Below are positions 34,701 through 44,196 of a stretch of DNA of 64,000 nt, piece by piece. Source of the DNA: Sycobia sp. Sy_11 (taxonomy: Eukaryota > Arthropoda > Insecta > Hymenoptera > Epichrysomallidae). The position numbers were made by a program, and so were the translations under genes. The notes under the pieces were generated by a model. It saw nothing but the letters and a program-made list of their open reading frames with translations, was not told where the DNA came from and did not search any database. Every line of letters begins with the position of its first letter. The first letter of the stretch is position 1. Where the stretch lies: the NCBI GenBank assembly GCA_018907035.1, contig JACCIC010000360.1, forward strand, positions 116,796 through 180,795, given 5' to 3'.

Positions 34701-34964
34701 GCATGGCTGTATGGTAGGAATTTGGTGGACGATGGTGAGTGTGTGTGTGGGAACGGAATGGAAGACTGGATGCATGTGTTGTGTAAATGTGATATGTATG
34801 CTAGCTTCCGTGACCTAAATGAGATGGGTGTGATTGAGAGAGTGGATGGTAGTGTGGATGTGAGTATGATTCTGAGGAAACGGGAGACGTATGAAAGATT
34901 TTGTACGTTTGTGGAACGAGCGTATGTGACGAGGATGCGAATGATCGAGAGAATGCGAGAATGA
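31776..34964 (+). CDS. R1-A ORF2, endonuclease and reverse transcriptase (A3, intact)
   Basis: 1,062 residues from ATG 31776, inside the end of ORF1. APE-type endonuclease: Asn 13 (QMN), Glu 40 (QEPY), Asp 135/Asn 137 (GMDANA), Asp 203 (SDIDVTL) and SDH 227-229; all expected catalytic residues are present. It nicks the 28S target. The reverse transcriptase has SYRPISLL, RQFGF, VDFQGAFDN, GCPQGSIAGP, YADD (693-696) and RYLGVWM; it primes on the nick (target-primed reverse transcription). The C-terminal zinc motif is C989, C991, H1000 and C1005, spacing CX1CX8HX4C, typical of R1-clade proteins. No RNase H domain is evident. Likely active on sequence grounds. Confidence 0.95.
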   Translation: MAATRELRVWQMNGQRGYGVMCDMSEWLMNERIDVCLLQEPYVSHGRVTGIPMGFKSFLSVSGRAAVIVCGEDIECLVQGEWVCDDGVCVWVKGVFGELNVASLYCAAGSIEPYVRCLDGLFSSMNGRKLVIGMDANATSNLWFSKGVEGSEIDMQRRDRGGREPRVRGCVLEEWIVCNNIRVLNEPSPHYTFSASMGESDIDVTLTNVGGGECRVEWMVMNECGISDHNPILVRLWLKDLRPSDHQDCRPIERWVEKDVDWEGYRSALRDRAQRHGYEAFLALGVNDMVNVMSEWVTSVNDEWLLRSTSGNRKTPLRKRKSLRWWNDELERKKLEVRAARRRYQRAKRVNERMRESWSEWRMHVREYKIMMKCAKEGEWEKFVGKERDEAWGALYKILLRGDKNLIAGLWADGRYTTNWRESAEVLIGKFFPRRDPRFPRGPWSTGVNLMSASGLREEFEWDEMSAAVRLLRMRKAPGLDGFTSSMLRNVWEAIPMYVKSMYEKCLNECVFPKMWKRARVVALLKSVEKDRRNPGSYRPISLLSGLGKILERLLVERMNVRMDGKWNERQFGFMNGRSCDDAWTCFMSDVLSARGEYVLGVFVDFQGAFDNLEWSVIVECMRNTGCVGCELGVWMDYFNERKACMRNSMDEIWVNVERGCPQGSIAGPYVWNLCMNELLDELAAANGRVVAYADDLAIVVAGDSRARIEYLVSECMKVVYRWGTRVGVNVSGDKTVCMMLRGKISVNRRVRVCVNDNDVRHIRYVESVRYLGVWMSERMNFGVHVKSIRAKVMKSVNAVKRVLKKEWGVTYRVLNIWMKGLMLAGAMYGAPAWYECMRFANMRALMASSQRILMLASARVCRTVSTEAMQVLLGWPPWDLESLRRANAYKIRRGLVMNEMDLVSLEEVDGMDESEWMKLLNERMYDRWQVRWENSVNGRVLYEFMNDVRMVSRMKGFQPSLTVGYILTGHGTLNAWLYGRNLVDDGECVCGNGMEDWMHVLCKCDMYASFRDLNEMGVIERVDGSVDVSMILRKRETYERFCTFVERAYVTRMRMIERMRE

Positions 34965-35006
34965 ATGGTGCGTGAATGTGGTGTGTGAATGGGTGGACCG
35001 CAGGGG

Positions 35007-35223
35007 GGCGTGCAGCTTGCTGCACGCCTTGGGTCTGACGAGCCCACGGTCTAACCTTAGTCAATAGGCCCACCCAGCCTAGGAGCCGATACACTCCGAA
35101 CTGGGCAGAAATGGCTTGTCGGCGTGCTTCTGCACGGTGGCGGGCTGTCTCGAAACTCCCACCTGGAGTATAACAGGTACTATGGGGATCGGGGGGCCCC
35201 TGGGACTTGTCCCAGCCCCGATC
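35007..35223 (+). other. Hairpins in the R1-A 3' UTR (A3)
   Basis: A perfect stem of GGCGTGCAGC and GCTGCACGCC with a two-base loop (35007-35028) lies soon after the ORF2 stop. A second long stem (35187-35223) pairs GATCGGGG with CCCCGATC and CTGGGAC with GTCCCAG. Both are in all A copies; in A2 the first keeps its pairing despite a loop change. Such structures may be the 3' RNA recognised by the reverse transcriptase. Confidence 0.7.
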
Positions 35224-35619
35224 GACTGAGGTCGGACTCGTAGTGGCAGTGGTTGATAGCCCAAGTTCACGAGGGCAAGGGTCGTCGAACGACGGCGGTC
35301 GTGCCATTGCTGCTTAGTAGGCCCCGGCCGAAAGGGAGCGGTGTGGCCGCTGTCCAATAGGCGACCCGGTGTGTGAGTTGCACTCAATCGAACTCGGGTG
35401 CCGGTCCTGCATAGCCGGTAGAGGTTTAGAAGGGCCTCGCCTCCCACGGAGAGGGCCGACGGGGTGCTCGGGCCCCTGAGGCAATTCCGTAGTTGGGTGC
35501 GAGACCAAATGCTCTCGCATCTAACGCGCCGATCGGGCGTATCCCGATCCCACGCCCATGGGGGCCGTGTAGGTAGGCCAATTGGTAGGTACTGCACGTA
35601 AAATCCACGGTTACAGAAA

Positions 35620-35632
35620 TGTCCCTATCTAC
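35620..35632 (+). repeat. 28S R1 target footprint (junction 4)
   Basis: TGTCCCTATCTAC between the A3 3' end and the B1 5' end. Confidence 0.95.
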
Positions 35633-35933
35633 CGGGCCTTTAAGGTGTACCCTCATAAGCCAATCCACGGTGCTCGTGGAGCTCGAGGGAGCCAAGTGCC
35701 ACACCCACGTCCAAGTCGTAAGGTCTGGAAACGTCGTGTATCTCGCACGTGGCGATGCACAGGCGGCTAACGGGTGACTGGCTAACCGGTCTGGGAATGA
35801 TTATTGCATTGGATGGTGTACAGTCTGTATGCTGGTATTATGCTGATGTGCTGGTGCTCTGCACTAGCATATCAGCTATTTTATTTTTTACTAACATATG
35901 AGTCTGGTGGGGGAGGCTATCCGTGCTCAGAAT

Positions 35934-36285
35934 AAAAGTAATGCGTGCGCTGTTTTGTTTTATGTGCTTATATGAAAAGCAATGCGCATAAAATTTTTCT
36001 TGATGCTTATTGTGAGTAATGCGCACGTGACTCCACGTAATTTTCTTCTGCCATTTATTAAGCAATGCGCACGCTTAGTGCACAATAACAAGTATATCTC
36101 GCTTAAAAGCAATGCGCATAAAGAATTTGGTTTTCACTGTGCTAATCTTAAGCAATGCGCACGCTTTTATTTTCAAAAGCAATGCGCACACTTTCCGCAT
36201 GATGTCGGAAAGCAATGCGCACGGCTTTGAGCCTTAAAGCAATGCGTACGACAAGTTATGCTAATAGAAAAGCAATGCGTACGGA
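35934..36285 (+). repeat. Ten spaced AAAGCAATGCGCACG-like motifs in the R1-B leader
   Basis: AATGCG begins at 35940, 35981, 36018, 36064, 36111, 36154, 36181, 36214, 36241 and 36274, usually preceded by AAAGC and followed by CAC/CAT/TAC. Spacings are 27-47 bases and the spacers are unrelated. Each motif carries an ATG, and most contain the palindrome TGCGCA. The short frame across it is not considered a gene. Confidence 0.88.
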
Positions 36286-36408
36286 TTTCTCCTCCGTCAT
36301 TCTCTGTGTATTATAAACTTAAGAAGCGTAAGATCTAAGGGTCGGCTGCGGATTGTGCATTAATCTGTTAAATTTTCAAAATCCCAGACCAAAACAAATA
36401 AAGTAAAA

Positions 36409-37683
36409 ATGAGCGCTAATGGAAAACAAACGCTACCCCAGGGAGATTGTAATTCTCCAGTCGATTCCGATCGGGTGCAAGCCCCGGTGGTCGGCTCTGG
36501 TTCCGAGGATTCTGGGGGGAACCACAATAGCGCAAAGGAAGCAGCTGTCGTTCTGAAAAGAATACAGCAGAATATGGACACGGAGAACAAGCCTTTTGTG
36601 ACAGCAAGAAAGCGTAAAAGGGTCACTCCTCTGGAGATAGACCTAACCTACGAACACAAAGCAATAGACGAATTTAATGCTCTTGCCGAAGATTTACTAG
36701 AAAATCTTCAAAAGTTAAGGCAATCAAACAAATTTACTAAGAGCGTTGATGATGCCGTCAAAGATATGCTCATAAAAGCGCAAGGCGTAATAAGTAAATT
36801 AGCCTTGGAAAATGGCATTATGAAAGGCAGATTAAGTGCTACTGAAACCAAAAAGGAAAGCCCAGCACTATACAGCGAGGTTGCTAGGCAGACCATACCG
36901 CCGATTAAGACTGCAGCAATAAATAAGGATAGAGTACCAATCAAACGGTACTCAATAGCTATTAAATCCAAAAATGGAAAAGATGACGCAGACGCCATCG
37001 AAAAGAAGATCAAATCGGCCATAAACCCAGCAAAAGAAAATTTAAAGATTAAAGGTCTAAGGAAGACAAAATCTGGGTTCGTTGTAATTGAGACTGAAAG
37101 TGAGTCAGACCTAGCCAAACTGCAAAGCCATCCGAAGCTTAAAGAAAATAACCTCGAATCTTCTGCGCTTAGAAAGAGGTTGCCTAGAATAATTATATAT
37201 GATGTTCCAACAAACATCAAAGAAGATGAATTAATTAATATTATAAAAGAGCAAAATAATTCGTCGTTTCTTAGCATCGACGATTCCGCAGAAAAAGAGT
37301 TTAAAGTTTTATTCAAAACAGGCAAACGGGACAAGAGCAACGTGCACGTTGTCTGTATTGCCCCAGCTGCCATAAGAAATATTCTTGTAGGCCAGCGTCT
37401 TTTCATAGGCTGGCAAAGCTGCAAAGTTGCAGATTTTCAAGCGGTAAGTCGGTGCTATAAGTGCCAAATGTATGGTCACGTGTCCAAATACTGCAAACAT
37501 GAAAAAGAAGTTTGTGGTAAATGTGGCTCTGAGGAACACGTTATAGCCAATTGTAAGAGCAAAGAACGTAGCTGCATCCCATGCTTAAAGGCCAAGAAGC
37601 CATGTAAGCATACAATGGATAATAGCTGTCCATTATACAAAGCAGCTCTAGAACGCTTGATAAACAACACGGACTATGGATAA
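36409..37683 (+). CDS. R1-B ORF1, zinc-knuckle RNA-binding protein (B1, intact)
   Basis: 424 residues from ATG 36409 (MSANGKQTL). A charged, probably helical region (about 60-145) is followed by an RRM-like region containing LPRIIIYDVPTNI. Three C-terminal zinc knuckles: CYKCQMYGHVSKYC (349-362), CGKCGSEEHVIANC (369-382) and a CIPC-type knuckle from 389. Same role and architecture as R1-A ORF1 but low sequence similarity. The stop overlaps the ORF2 start in ATGGATAA (37676-37683). Confidence 0.93.
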   Translation: MSANGKQTLPQGDCNSPVDSDRVQAPVVGSGSEDSGGNHNSAKEAAVVLKRIQQNMDTENKPFVTARKRKRVTPLEIDLTYEHKAIDEFNALAEDLLENLQKLRQSNKFTKSVDDAVKDMLIKAQGVISKLALENGIMKGRLSATETKKESPALYSEVARQTIPPIKTAAINKDRVPIKRYSIAIKSKNGKDDADAIEKKIKSAINPAKENLKIKGLRKTKSGFVVIETESESDLAKLQSHPKLKENNLESSALRKRLPRIIIYDVPTNIKEDELINIIKEQNNSSFLSIDDSAEKEFKVLFKTGKRDKSNVHVVCIAPAAIRNILVGQRLFIGWQSCKVADFQAVSRCYKCQMYGHVSKYCKHEKEVCGKCGSEEHVIANCKSKERSCIPCLKAKKPCKHTMDNSCPLYKAALERLINNTDYG

Positions 37684-40600
37684 AACCATTATACTGCAAT
37701 CCAATATTGGACGAAGTAGATTAGCTACTGATGAATTAATGACTAGAGCACATGAGGTTAAAGCAGCCATAATCTTAGCACAGGAACCTTATCAACATAC
37801 AAATGCTATTGTTGGTATGGGGAGATACTCCAATCAGATATTTGTTGGATCCTCCAATAAAGAAATGCCGTGGGCATGCGTTGTAATACTGAACAATGAT
37901 TACACCGGCACACTTCTCAAGGCAGTCAGCACGACCCATTGCGTCTGTGTGCATATCTCAGGTCCTGGCGGTGATTTTTATGTTGTATCTCTCTATTGTC
38001 AGTATTCGCATGACATAGACATATATCTGAACCAACTTGGAAAAGTCCTAGACGTCACGAGAGGAAAGCACATTATTATAGCGTCAGATGTTAATGCTAC
38101 CTCTCCTACATGGAGCTCCAGAGTGATGATTAGCGACGAAAGAGGACTACAAGTTGAGGACTTTGTATTTTCACACGATCTAATATGCATTAATAAATTA
38201 CATGAGAGATGTACCTATAAGAAAGGTGAAAGGGACATCGATATTACAATGTGTGATATACAGGGTCTTGCGAGTGTCTCCAACTGGTCGGTCACTGATA
38301 ACTGGATAAGTAGCGACCATGAAGTTATAGCAATTGAATTGGGAAGCTCTGCCCAGCTACCTAGACTTAAACGGCCTAGGTATAACATCAAATATGCAAA
38401 CTGGGAAAAATTTATTCAGTTATTAGATCAATCGTTTGTGTCTCTTTACGAAAGACCGATTCGAAACTGTGCTGATGTCAACAATTACGCAAACGATATA
38501 GTTGACGAGATTACAAGAGCTGCTAATAAAACAATTCCTAAAAAGAAGATGTTCCAGAAGTCGGTCCCTTGGTGGACTAACGAACTCTCTGGCTATAAGA
38601 AAAATGTGTACAAACTACGTAAGATATATCAAGCGGAGCCTGATCTACTCCGCAGAGATATTAAAAGACGTAGATATCTACTTGAAAGAAAGAAGTACAC
38701 AAGAAACATAAATAAAATCCGATCGGAAAGCTGGAGAAACTTTGTTGAGTTAAACAGCAGGAGGAATGCTTATGGGTTTGTATATAAGATTTCGAAGGAG
38801 AAGATTCTCCCGAAACAAATTATTAATTCATTAAATGATAGTGCTGGCAATTTTACCACTGACTGGGAGTCTACGGCTCGAGCACTACTCGATGGTCTGT
38901 TTGGTAATGAAAATTCACCCCAAACGACATCGAACATACTGTATACATCCACTTCCAATGATGTCCCTGCATGGTCTATGATAGAAATAATAACATCTAT
39001 AAAGAAAATGAAAAATGGCAAAGCCCCGGGTCTAGACTATGTGGAAGTTGAAATGGTAAAAAGTGTGATTAAGTCGAAATATCTATTGGTTTTGTTAAAA
39101 TTATTTAATTCGACATTACAGTATGGCTCGTTTCCGGACTCCTGGAAAGTAGGTGAGGTGAGGACACTCCTTAAATCCAGTGGAAAGGATCCTTCCCTGG
39201 TGAAGTCATACAGACCTATATGTCTTCTTCCTATTCTCAGCAAGGTTCTTGAAAGACTGATTGGTTATAGATTGTCGAATTGTATTTCACATGGAGAGTA
39301 CGCCTCCGATAGACAATTTGGCTTTAAAAAAGGTAGGGGTACTGAAGATGCCATATCAGAGCTCAAAACTTTGATAGACAACTATGAAAAGAAATTAATA
39401 TATGGCATTCTATTTGATATCACTGGAGCATTTGATAATCTCCAGTGGTCGAAAATCTTAGAGGAGCTCCGAAAAAGAGACTGCCCCACAAACATCTATA
39501 GACTGATAGAGTCTTACCTTTCAAATAGAAAAGTATCTGTAACCGACAACTTTCAAGTAGTTCGTAAGAACCTGAATAAAGGATGTCCGCAAGGTTCAAT
39601 ATTAGGACCGGACTTCTGGAACATATGTATGGACTCGCTATTAATGCGTCTTACGCATAGCGGAGGGAAAGTAGTGGCATACGCTGACGACTTAATTCTG
39701 GTAGTCGGAGGAGACTCCAGAAGAGAAGTTGAATCTGAGGCGCAAAAGTACACTGACATCATTGTCAAATGGTGTCAAGAACAAAATCTTGAACTTTCGA
39801 AATCCAAAACAGAGCTTATCTTACTTAAAGATAAAGGCAGTCGACTTGACTGCGGTAAGAAAGCTGTCTCATATAAAGATTTAACAATGAAGAAACTGAT
39901 TTCGAAAGGGTCCATCTCTGGCTCAATAAGACATACTGGCAAAGGAGGGATTAGACCTCCCTGTATAAAAATACTAAATAAAGGCATTAAATACTCCGAA
40001 AAAGTAACATATTTGGGAATAACCATCAGTCAAGGATTCAGTATTAATGTGCACTTTCGTACAGTAAACAAAAAGATACGAGCGTTCTATAACCGTATAC
40101 GAATGATTGCACAGAGTACCTGGGGTCTGAATCACTTGACACTCGACACTCTTTATGATGGTGTGTTCATACCAACAATTATGTATGGAGTATCTGCCTG
40201 GGGAGATTTGATCGATACACAGAAACATCACCACGAGTTAGAAAAAGTTCAAAGATTTCCCCTGCTAAGAACTAGCAGGGCTTACAACACGTGCTCTACA
40301 AAGGCACTACAGGTAATTTGCGGCAAATTACCATTAGAACTTGTGGTGATGGAAAAACTGTTTAAACGCCGATTAAATAAAGGCGAGTCCTTCCAAATAA
40401 ACGACATAACTTATGATGAAAACTGCGACAAAGAGATCGCAGTGGCCAGTATAAATGATGTCTTATACAAAAAGTGGCAAGATAAATGGACAGCCTCGGA
40501 CGTCGGTGAAGTAACTAAAAAGTACTTTCCTGATGTACGGCAGAGGATGACGTACTCTTGGATAAATCTAAATTATTATAACGTGCAATTTTTAAGTGGA

Positions 40601-40882
40601 CATGGTGATTTTAATTACTCACTTCACAAAAGAAATCTGTCTGACACAGATAAATGTTCCTGCGGGCAGATTGAGACTCCGGGCCATGTTCTCTTCGAGT
40701 GTCCATTATACGACACAGAAAGAACAGAAATCAAAGAACACTTAATTACAAAGAAAGGTTCTTGGCCTGTGTGTGAAAATGACTTAGTAAATCACCCTGA
40801 CATATTTAAAATATTTGACTTCACGTGTAAGAATATTATCAGATCCAAATGCTTCGGACAAGAGTCGTCAAACAGACAGTAA
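37676..40882 (+). CDS. R1-B ORF2, endonuclease and reverse transcriptase (B1, intact)
   Basis: 1,068 residues from ATG 37676, 8 nt inside ORF1. Endonuclease: Asn 10 (LQSN), Glu 37 (QEPY), Asp 138/Asn 140 (SDVNAT), Asp 189 (ERDIDIT) and SDH 213-215, all present. The reverse transcriptase has SYRPICLL, RQFGFKKGRG, FDITGAFDN, GCPQGSILGP and YADD (669-672). The C-terminal zinc motif is C994, C996, H1004 and C1009 (CSC...H...C). It performs target-primed reverse transcription at the 28S site. Likely active on sequence grounds. Confidence 0.95.
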   Translation: MDKTIILQSNIGRSRLATDELMTRAHEVKAAIILAQEPYQHTNAIVGMGRYSNQIFVGSSNKEMPWACVVILNNDYTGTLLKAVSTTHCVCVHISGPGGDFYVVSLYCQYSHDIDIYLNQLGKVLDVTRGKHIIIASDVNATSPTWSSRVMISDERGLQVEDFVFSHDLICINKLHERCTYKKGERDIDITMCDIQGLASVSNWSVTDNWISSDHEVIAIELGSSAQLPRLKRPRYNIKYANWEKFIQLLDQSFVSLYERPIRNCADVNNYANDIVDEITRAANKTIPKKKMFQKSVPWWTNELSGYKKNVYKLRKIYQAEPDLLRRDIKRRRYLLERKKYTRNINKIRSESWRNFVELNSRRNAYGFVYKISKEKILPKQIINSLNDSAGNFTTDWESTARALLDGLFGNENSPQTTSNILYTSTSNDVPAWSMIEIITSIKKMKNGKAPGLDYVEVEMVKSVIKSKYLLVLLKLFNSTLQYGSFPDSWKVGEVRTLLKSSGKDPSLVKSYRPICLLPILSKVLERLIGYRLSNCISHGEYASDRQFGFKKGRGTEDAISELKTLIDNYEKKLIYGILFDITGAFDNLQWSKILEELRKRDCPTNIYRLIESYLSNRKVSVTDNFQVVRKNLNKGCPQGSILGPDFWNICMDSLLMRLTHSGGKVVAYADDLILVVGGDSRREVESEAQKYTDIIVKWCQEQNLELSKSKTELILLKDKGSRLDCGKKAVSYKDLTMKKLISKGSISGSIRHTGKGGIRPPCIKILNKGIKYSEKVTYLGITISQGFSINVHFRTVNKKIRAFYNRIRMIAQSTWGLNHLTLDTLYDGVFIPTIMYGVSAWGDLIDTQKHHHELEKVQRFPLLRTSRAYNTCSTKALQVICGKLPLELVVMEKLFKRRLNKGESFQINDITYDENCDKEIAVASINDVLYKKWQDKWTASDVGEVTKKYFPDVRQRMTYSWINLNYYNVQFLSGHGDFNYSLHKRNLSDTDKCSCGQIETPGHVLFECPLYDTERTEIKEHLITKKGSWPVCENDLVNHPDIFKIFDFTCKNIIRSKCFGQESSNRQ

Positions 40883-41481
40883 ATGAAACAGAGTCGTTTC
40901 TAGACCGACGACTATAATCATAAATCCTCGCGACTGACTGATACCTCGGTACATCAAATAAATAATGTCCGTGTATTTTAAAACTGAGTGTCTTCTTAAA
41001 TGTTTTATGTCTATATGTTTATATATATTATAACGATGTTTTGTCACAAACAATAAATTATTTGTGTCGTCCTATATACCTTTTGTGTTGTCCCATTTAC
41101 ACCTTGACAACTTTGACATATTAACTAAAGACGAGCTCTCTCTTAAGATTCGAATCTGAAGTTTTTAGTATAAATAAGTAATCAACGATGAAACTTAAGA
41201 ATTGAGTGATATGACGAATATGACAATTAAATTAAAATTAAAACGGGCTCGAGCATAAGATCTGGCCGGTGACTCTACCTCCACGAGGTCCCCGCTGGGC
41301 AACGTGCATCGCATCTTCACTCAAAGTCTTGAGTGGACATGGGATGTACGGCTAAATGAGTCACCTCCCTATAGGGAGAGCCAACTCGCTCTGAGATCTA
41401 AAATCTATCTCGAGCGGGGTTTTTCCGAGTCGGTCTCCTTGGCTCTGCGTTTGCGCTGGAGGATGGTATACCTGCGGATAT

Positions 41482-41527
41482 GGTCGAAAGACCGAGGTAC
41501 CGCAGTACTACGACCATCTGTAGTACT
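41482..41527 (+). other. Two hairpins at the R1-B 3' end
   Basis: GGTC-GAAA-GACC (41482-41493) is a perfect stem with a GNRA tetraloop. AGTACTAC (41504-41511) pairs with GTAGTACT (41520-41527), ending 13 bases before the element end. Both recur in B2. A role as reverse transcriptase recognition structure is inferred. Confidence 0.65.
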
Positions 41528-41540
41528 AACCAACATTCAC

Positions 41541-41553
41541 TGTCCCTATCTAC
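41541..41553 (+). repeat. 28S R1 target footprint (junction 5)
   Basis: TGTCCCTATCTAC between the B1 3' end and the A4 5' end. The three bases before it (CAC) also match 28S. Confidence 0.95.
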
Positions 41554-42544
41554 CCAGTCTTTATCGAGCGGCCGTCGAGGACGGACGTGTTTCGGAGTTT
41601 CTCCGTGTTTAGTGAGTTCTTAGTGTAGTGAAGTGTATAGTGATAGTGAAAGTGTTGTGTTTTTTGTTCGTGGTTCCCGTGTTGGGTGCTACCCCCCACA
41701 ATAGTGAGTTTTTCTTTTTTCTTATTTTTTTATTTTTTCATTTTTCTCAACCCTTATTATATTAACTTTTTTTTAATTTTTTTTGCTTTTTCTCAACCTC
41801 CATTACATTAAAAATTTTTCTTTAATTTTCTCTCATTCTCATACCCCCACTCCCCCCACCCTACATACCCCCCTCCCCCCCCCCTGACGTACACCACCAC
41901 CCACCGGATTCCGAGAGTACTCGGTCCGGTGAGTGTACTCCACCTGTTCCGACCCCCCCAAACCCCTCCCCCTGCCGCCCGCGGAAGGGTTAAAATCCAC
42001 CGCGGAAGGCATTATTACATACAGCCCGTATATCTATATATATATATATATAGATATACGGATTACACTACAATCACCAGGTTCGGGATTTCTCGGCCTG
42101 GTGAGCGTAACCCACACACACACACCATCCACACACCATCCACACACACTCATACACCCCCTCTACACCCCCCGCACTCACCTCCACCCGCCGGTAATCG
42201 AGTTTTTTCTCGAACCGGTGGTTTTTCTCATTTTTTCATTTTCTTTCCCCCACCACCTCATTTTTTTCATTTCATTAGTGAGGGCTCAATTTTTGTTATT
42301 TCTTAGTGATCCAAAGTTTTTTTTATTTCTTTTTACACCCTTTATCATAAACTTTACCCCCCAGAACCCCCACAATTTTATTTTTTGCGTGTTAATAGTT
42401 TTTCGGTTTTTGTCTTACCCCCACACCCGGTTTTTTCTAAATTCTTTTTTTTTTCCTATTCTACCCCCTTCTAGCACCTAACACGGGTATACCAGCTATA
42501 AATTAAGTGTTTTTAAGTAAAATTTAGTTAAGTTTAGTGTACAG

Positions 42545-42592
<48 letters not shown>

Positions 42593-42657
42593 CTCTTCCT
42601 CCTGCTCCCTGGTGAGCAGAGAGGCGGCACGCGAGGCGGCTGGGAGTCTGCCCGAGT

Positions 42658-44196
42658 ATGGGCAAGTCCCAGAAGAAGAGGGCGCAGAGGATGGCGTCGG
42701 TGAGCTCCTCGTCGTCGGAGTCGTTGCCACCGCGGGAAACCCGGGCCTCGACTTCGAAAACAACAGCCACAACGGCGAGGACTCAGGAGAGGGGGGATGT
42801 GGAGGCTCAGAAGCGCAAAAGGCGCCACGAAGAAAAGGAGTTGAGCCTTGAAGAGGCTGGGGGTAAGTACCCCAAAGATATTAGGGTAAGGTTGGAGAGT
42901 GAACGTGAGGGAGTGAATGATGATGAAAGCTTGAATGCGTGTGTGGTTAGTGCAAAAAGAGTGAATGTGAGTGCGAGGAACAGTGTATGTGGAAATGTTA
43001 CTGTGAGTGTGCGTGACTGTGAGAGTGGTAATGAGAGTGAGAGAGAGAGTGAACGAGAGAATGTTAACTGTGTGAATGAAAAAGCGAATGTAGGAGTGAC
43101 TGACGGGAATGATATGAATGATAGAGTGATTCTGAACCGAATGAATGAAATCGGTGTGCGATTGAGAGGTCGAATGTGTAGTGAGGTGAATGTAAACAAA
43201 GGAGTGATCGAGCATGTGCTGAATTGTGTGAGTGAGTATGAGAAAATAGTAAGTAACCTGTTGTGTATGAATGCCGAGATGAGGGGTAGATTGAGTGAGA
43301 GGAAAAGTGCAAATGTGAGTGTGACTGCGAACGAGCCGAGGGTGCACTCGTATGCCGGAGTGGCGGCAACTCGGCCATCTCCCTTGGCACGGGCTTCACA
43401 GCCGGTACCAGGGGGTGTGAGGAGTGCACCCATGGCACCACCTCGGGCGGCTCCAGGTCCGAGCTATGCCGTTATTGTGAAAGGACGAGAGAATGAGGAA
43501 AGTGAGGAAGTAAAGAAGCGTTTGTGTAGTATGAATGTATGTGAGAATGTGAGAGTTAAGAATGTGCGAGTGGCGAGAAGTGGCGGTGTGATTGTGGAAA
43601 CTTTGAGTGTAAGAGAGAGAGAGAGCTTGAGATTGAATGAGGGGCTTAGGAGTGCGGGGCTTCAGGTGGAGATTCCGCCTGCTCCTAAGCCTAGAGTGAT
43701 TGTGTACAATGTACCGAGTGTGCTGACGGCGGAGAGATTCTTGGAGGAACTAGTACTCCAAGAATCTAAGAATGCGTGTAGTATGGCTGAATTCAAAGAG
43801 GGGGTGAAGGTTGCGGGGAGAAGGGGGAGCAGGGATGCTGAGCAGGGGAGTGTGATCCTTGAGGTCACGCCCCCGATCAGACGTCGCCTGCTGGACGAAG
43901 GGCGCTGTATATGTGGAATGGAGTGCGTGTCGTGTGAGTGTGTATGATGCAGTGTTGAGATGTTTTGGATGTTATGAGTATGGACATGGTGTGAAAGAGT
44001 GTAAGAAGAAAGAGTGTGCATAAAATGTGGACTGAGTGGACATATGGGTGCAAATTGTAAGAATGAGTATGCGTGTGTAAACTGCAGGATGAGAGGGCAG
44101 CCATTCGACCACGCGGTGACGTCGATGGCATGCCCCGAGTACATCCTGCGGGTTGAGAGAATGCGTGCGCGAATGAACGACAATGGCTGCCACTAG
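42658..44196 (+). pseudogene. R1-A ORF1, frameshifted (A4)
   Basis: Same start as A3. Against A3, an extra A near 43752 and a lost A near 43771 change a few residues but restore frame. An extra T near 43905 then shifts the frame to a stop at 43947, and the zinc-knuckle frame resumes after a lost base near 44007. Four single-base indels in about 260 bases, with almost no substitutions, point to sequencing error as much as to decay. Confidence 0.85.

Larger units (their letters stand above)
29140..35619 (+). mobile_element. R1-A copy A3, full length with both ORFs open
   Basis: 6,480 bp between 28S footprints: a 1.1 kb leader, ORF1, ORF2 overlapping by 14 nt, and a 655-bp structured 3' UTR without a poly(A) tail, as in R1 elements. 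The sense strand is rich in G and poor in C. It is the only R1-A copy here with both frames uninterrupted and is a candidate source for A4-A6, although those share small leader differences from it. Confidence 0.95.
35633..41540 (+). mobile_element. R1-B copy B1, full length with both ORFs open
   Basis: 5,908 bp between 28S footprints. It has a 776-bp leader with a spaced motif array, ORF1 and ORF2 overlapping by 8 nt, and a 658-bp 3' UTR ending CCAACATTCAC. Base composition is AT-rich without the strong strand skew of R1-A or R1-C. ORF2 is only distantly similar to R1-A ORF2, so R1-B is a separate lineage that uses the same target. Confidence 0.95.

Noticed and set aside
35380..35410. tRNA B-box-like GAGTTCGATTGAG on the minus strand of the R1-A 3' UTR
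   Set aside because: No matching A box or cloverleaf found around it.
35934..36285. CRISPR-like array (motif plus spacers)
   Set aside because: The motif is too short and variable, spacer length is irregular, it lies in a eukaryotic retroelement leader, and there are no cas genes.
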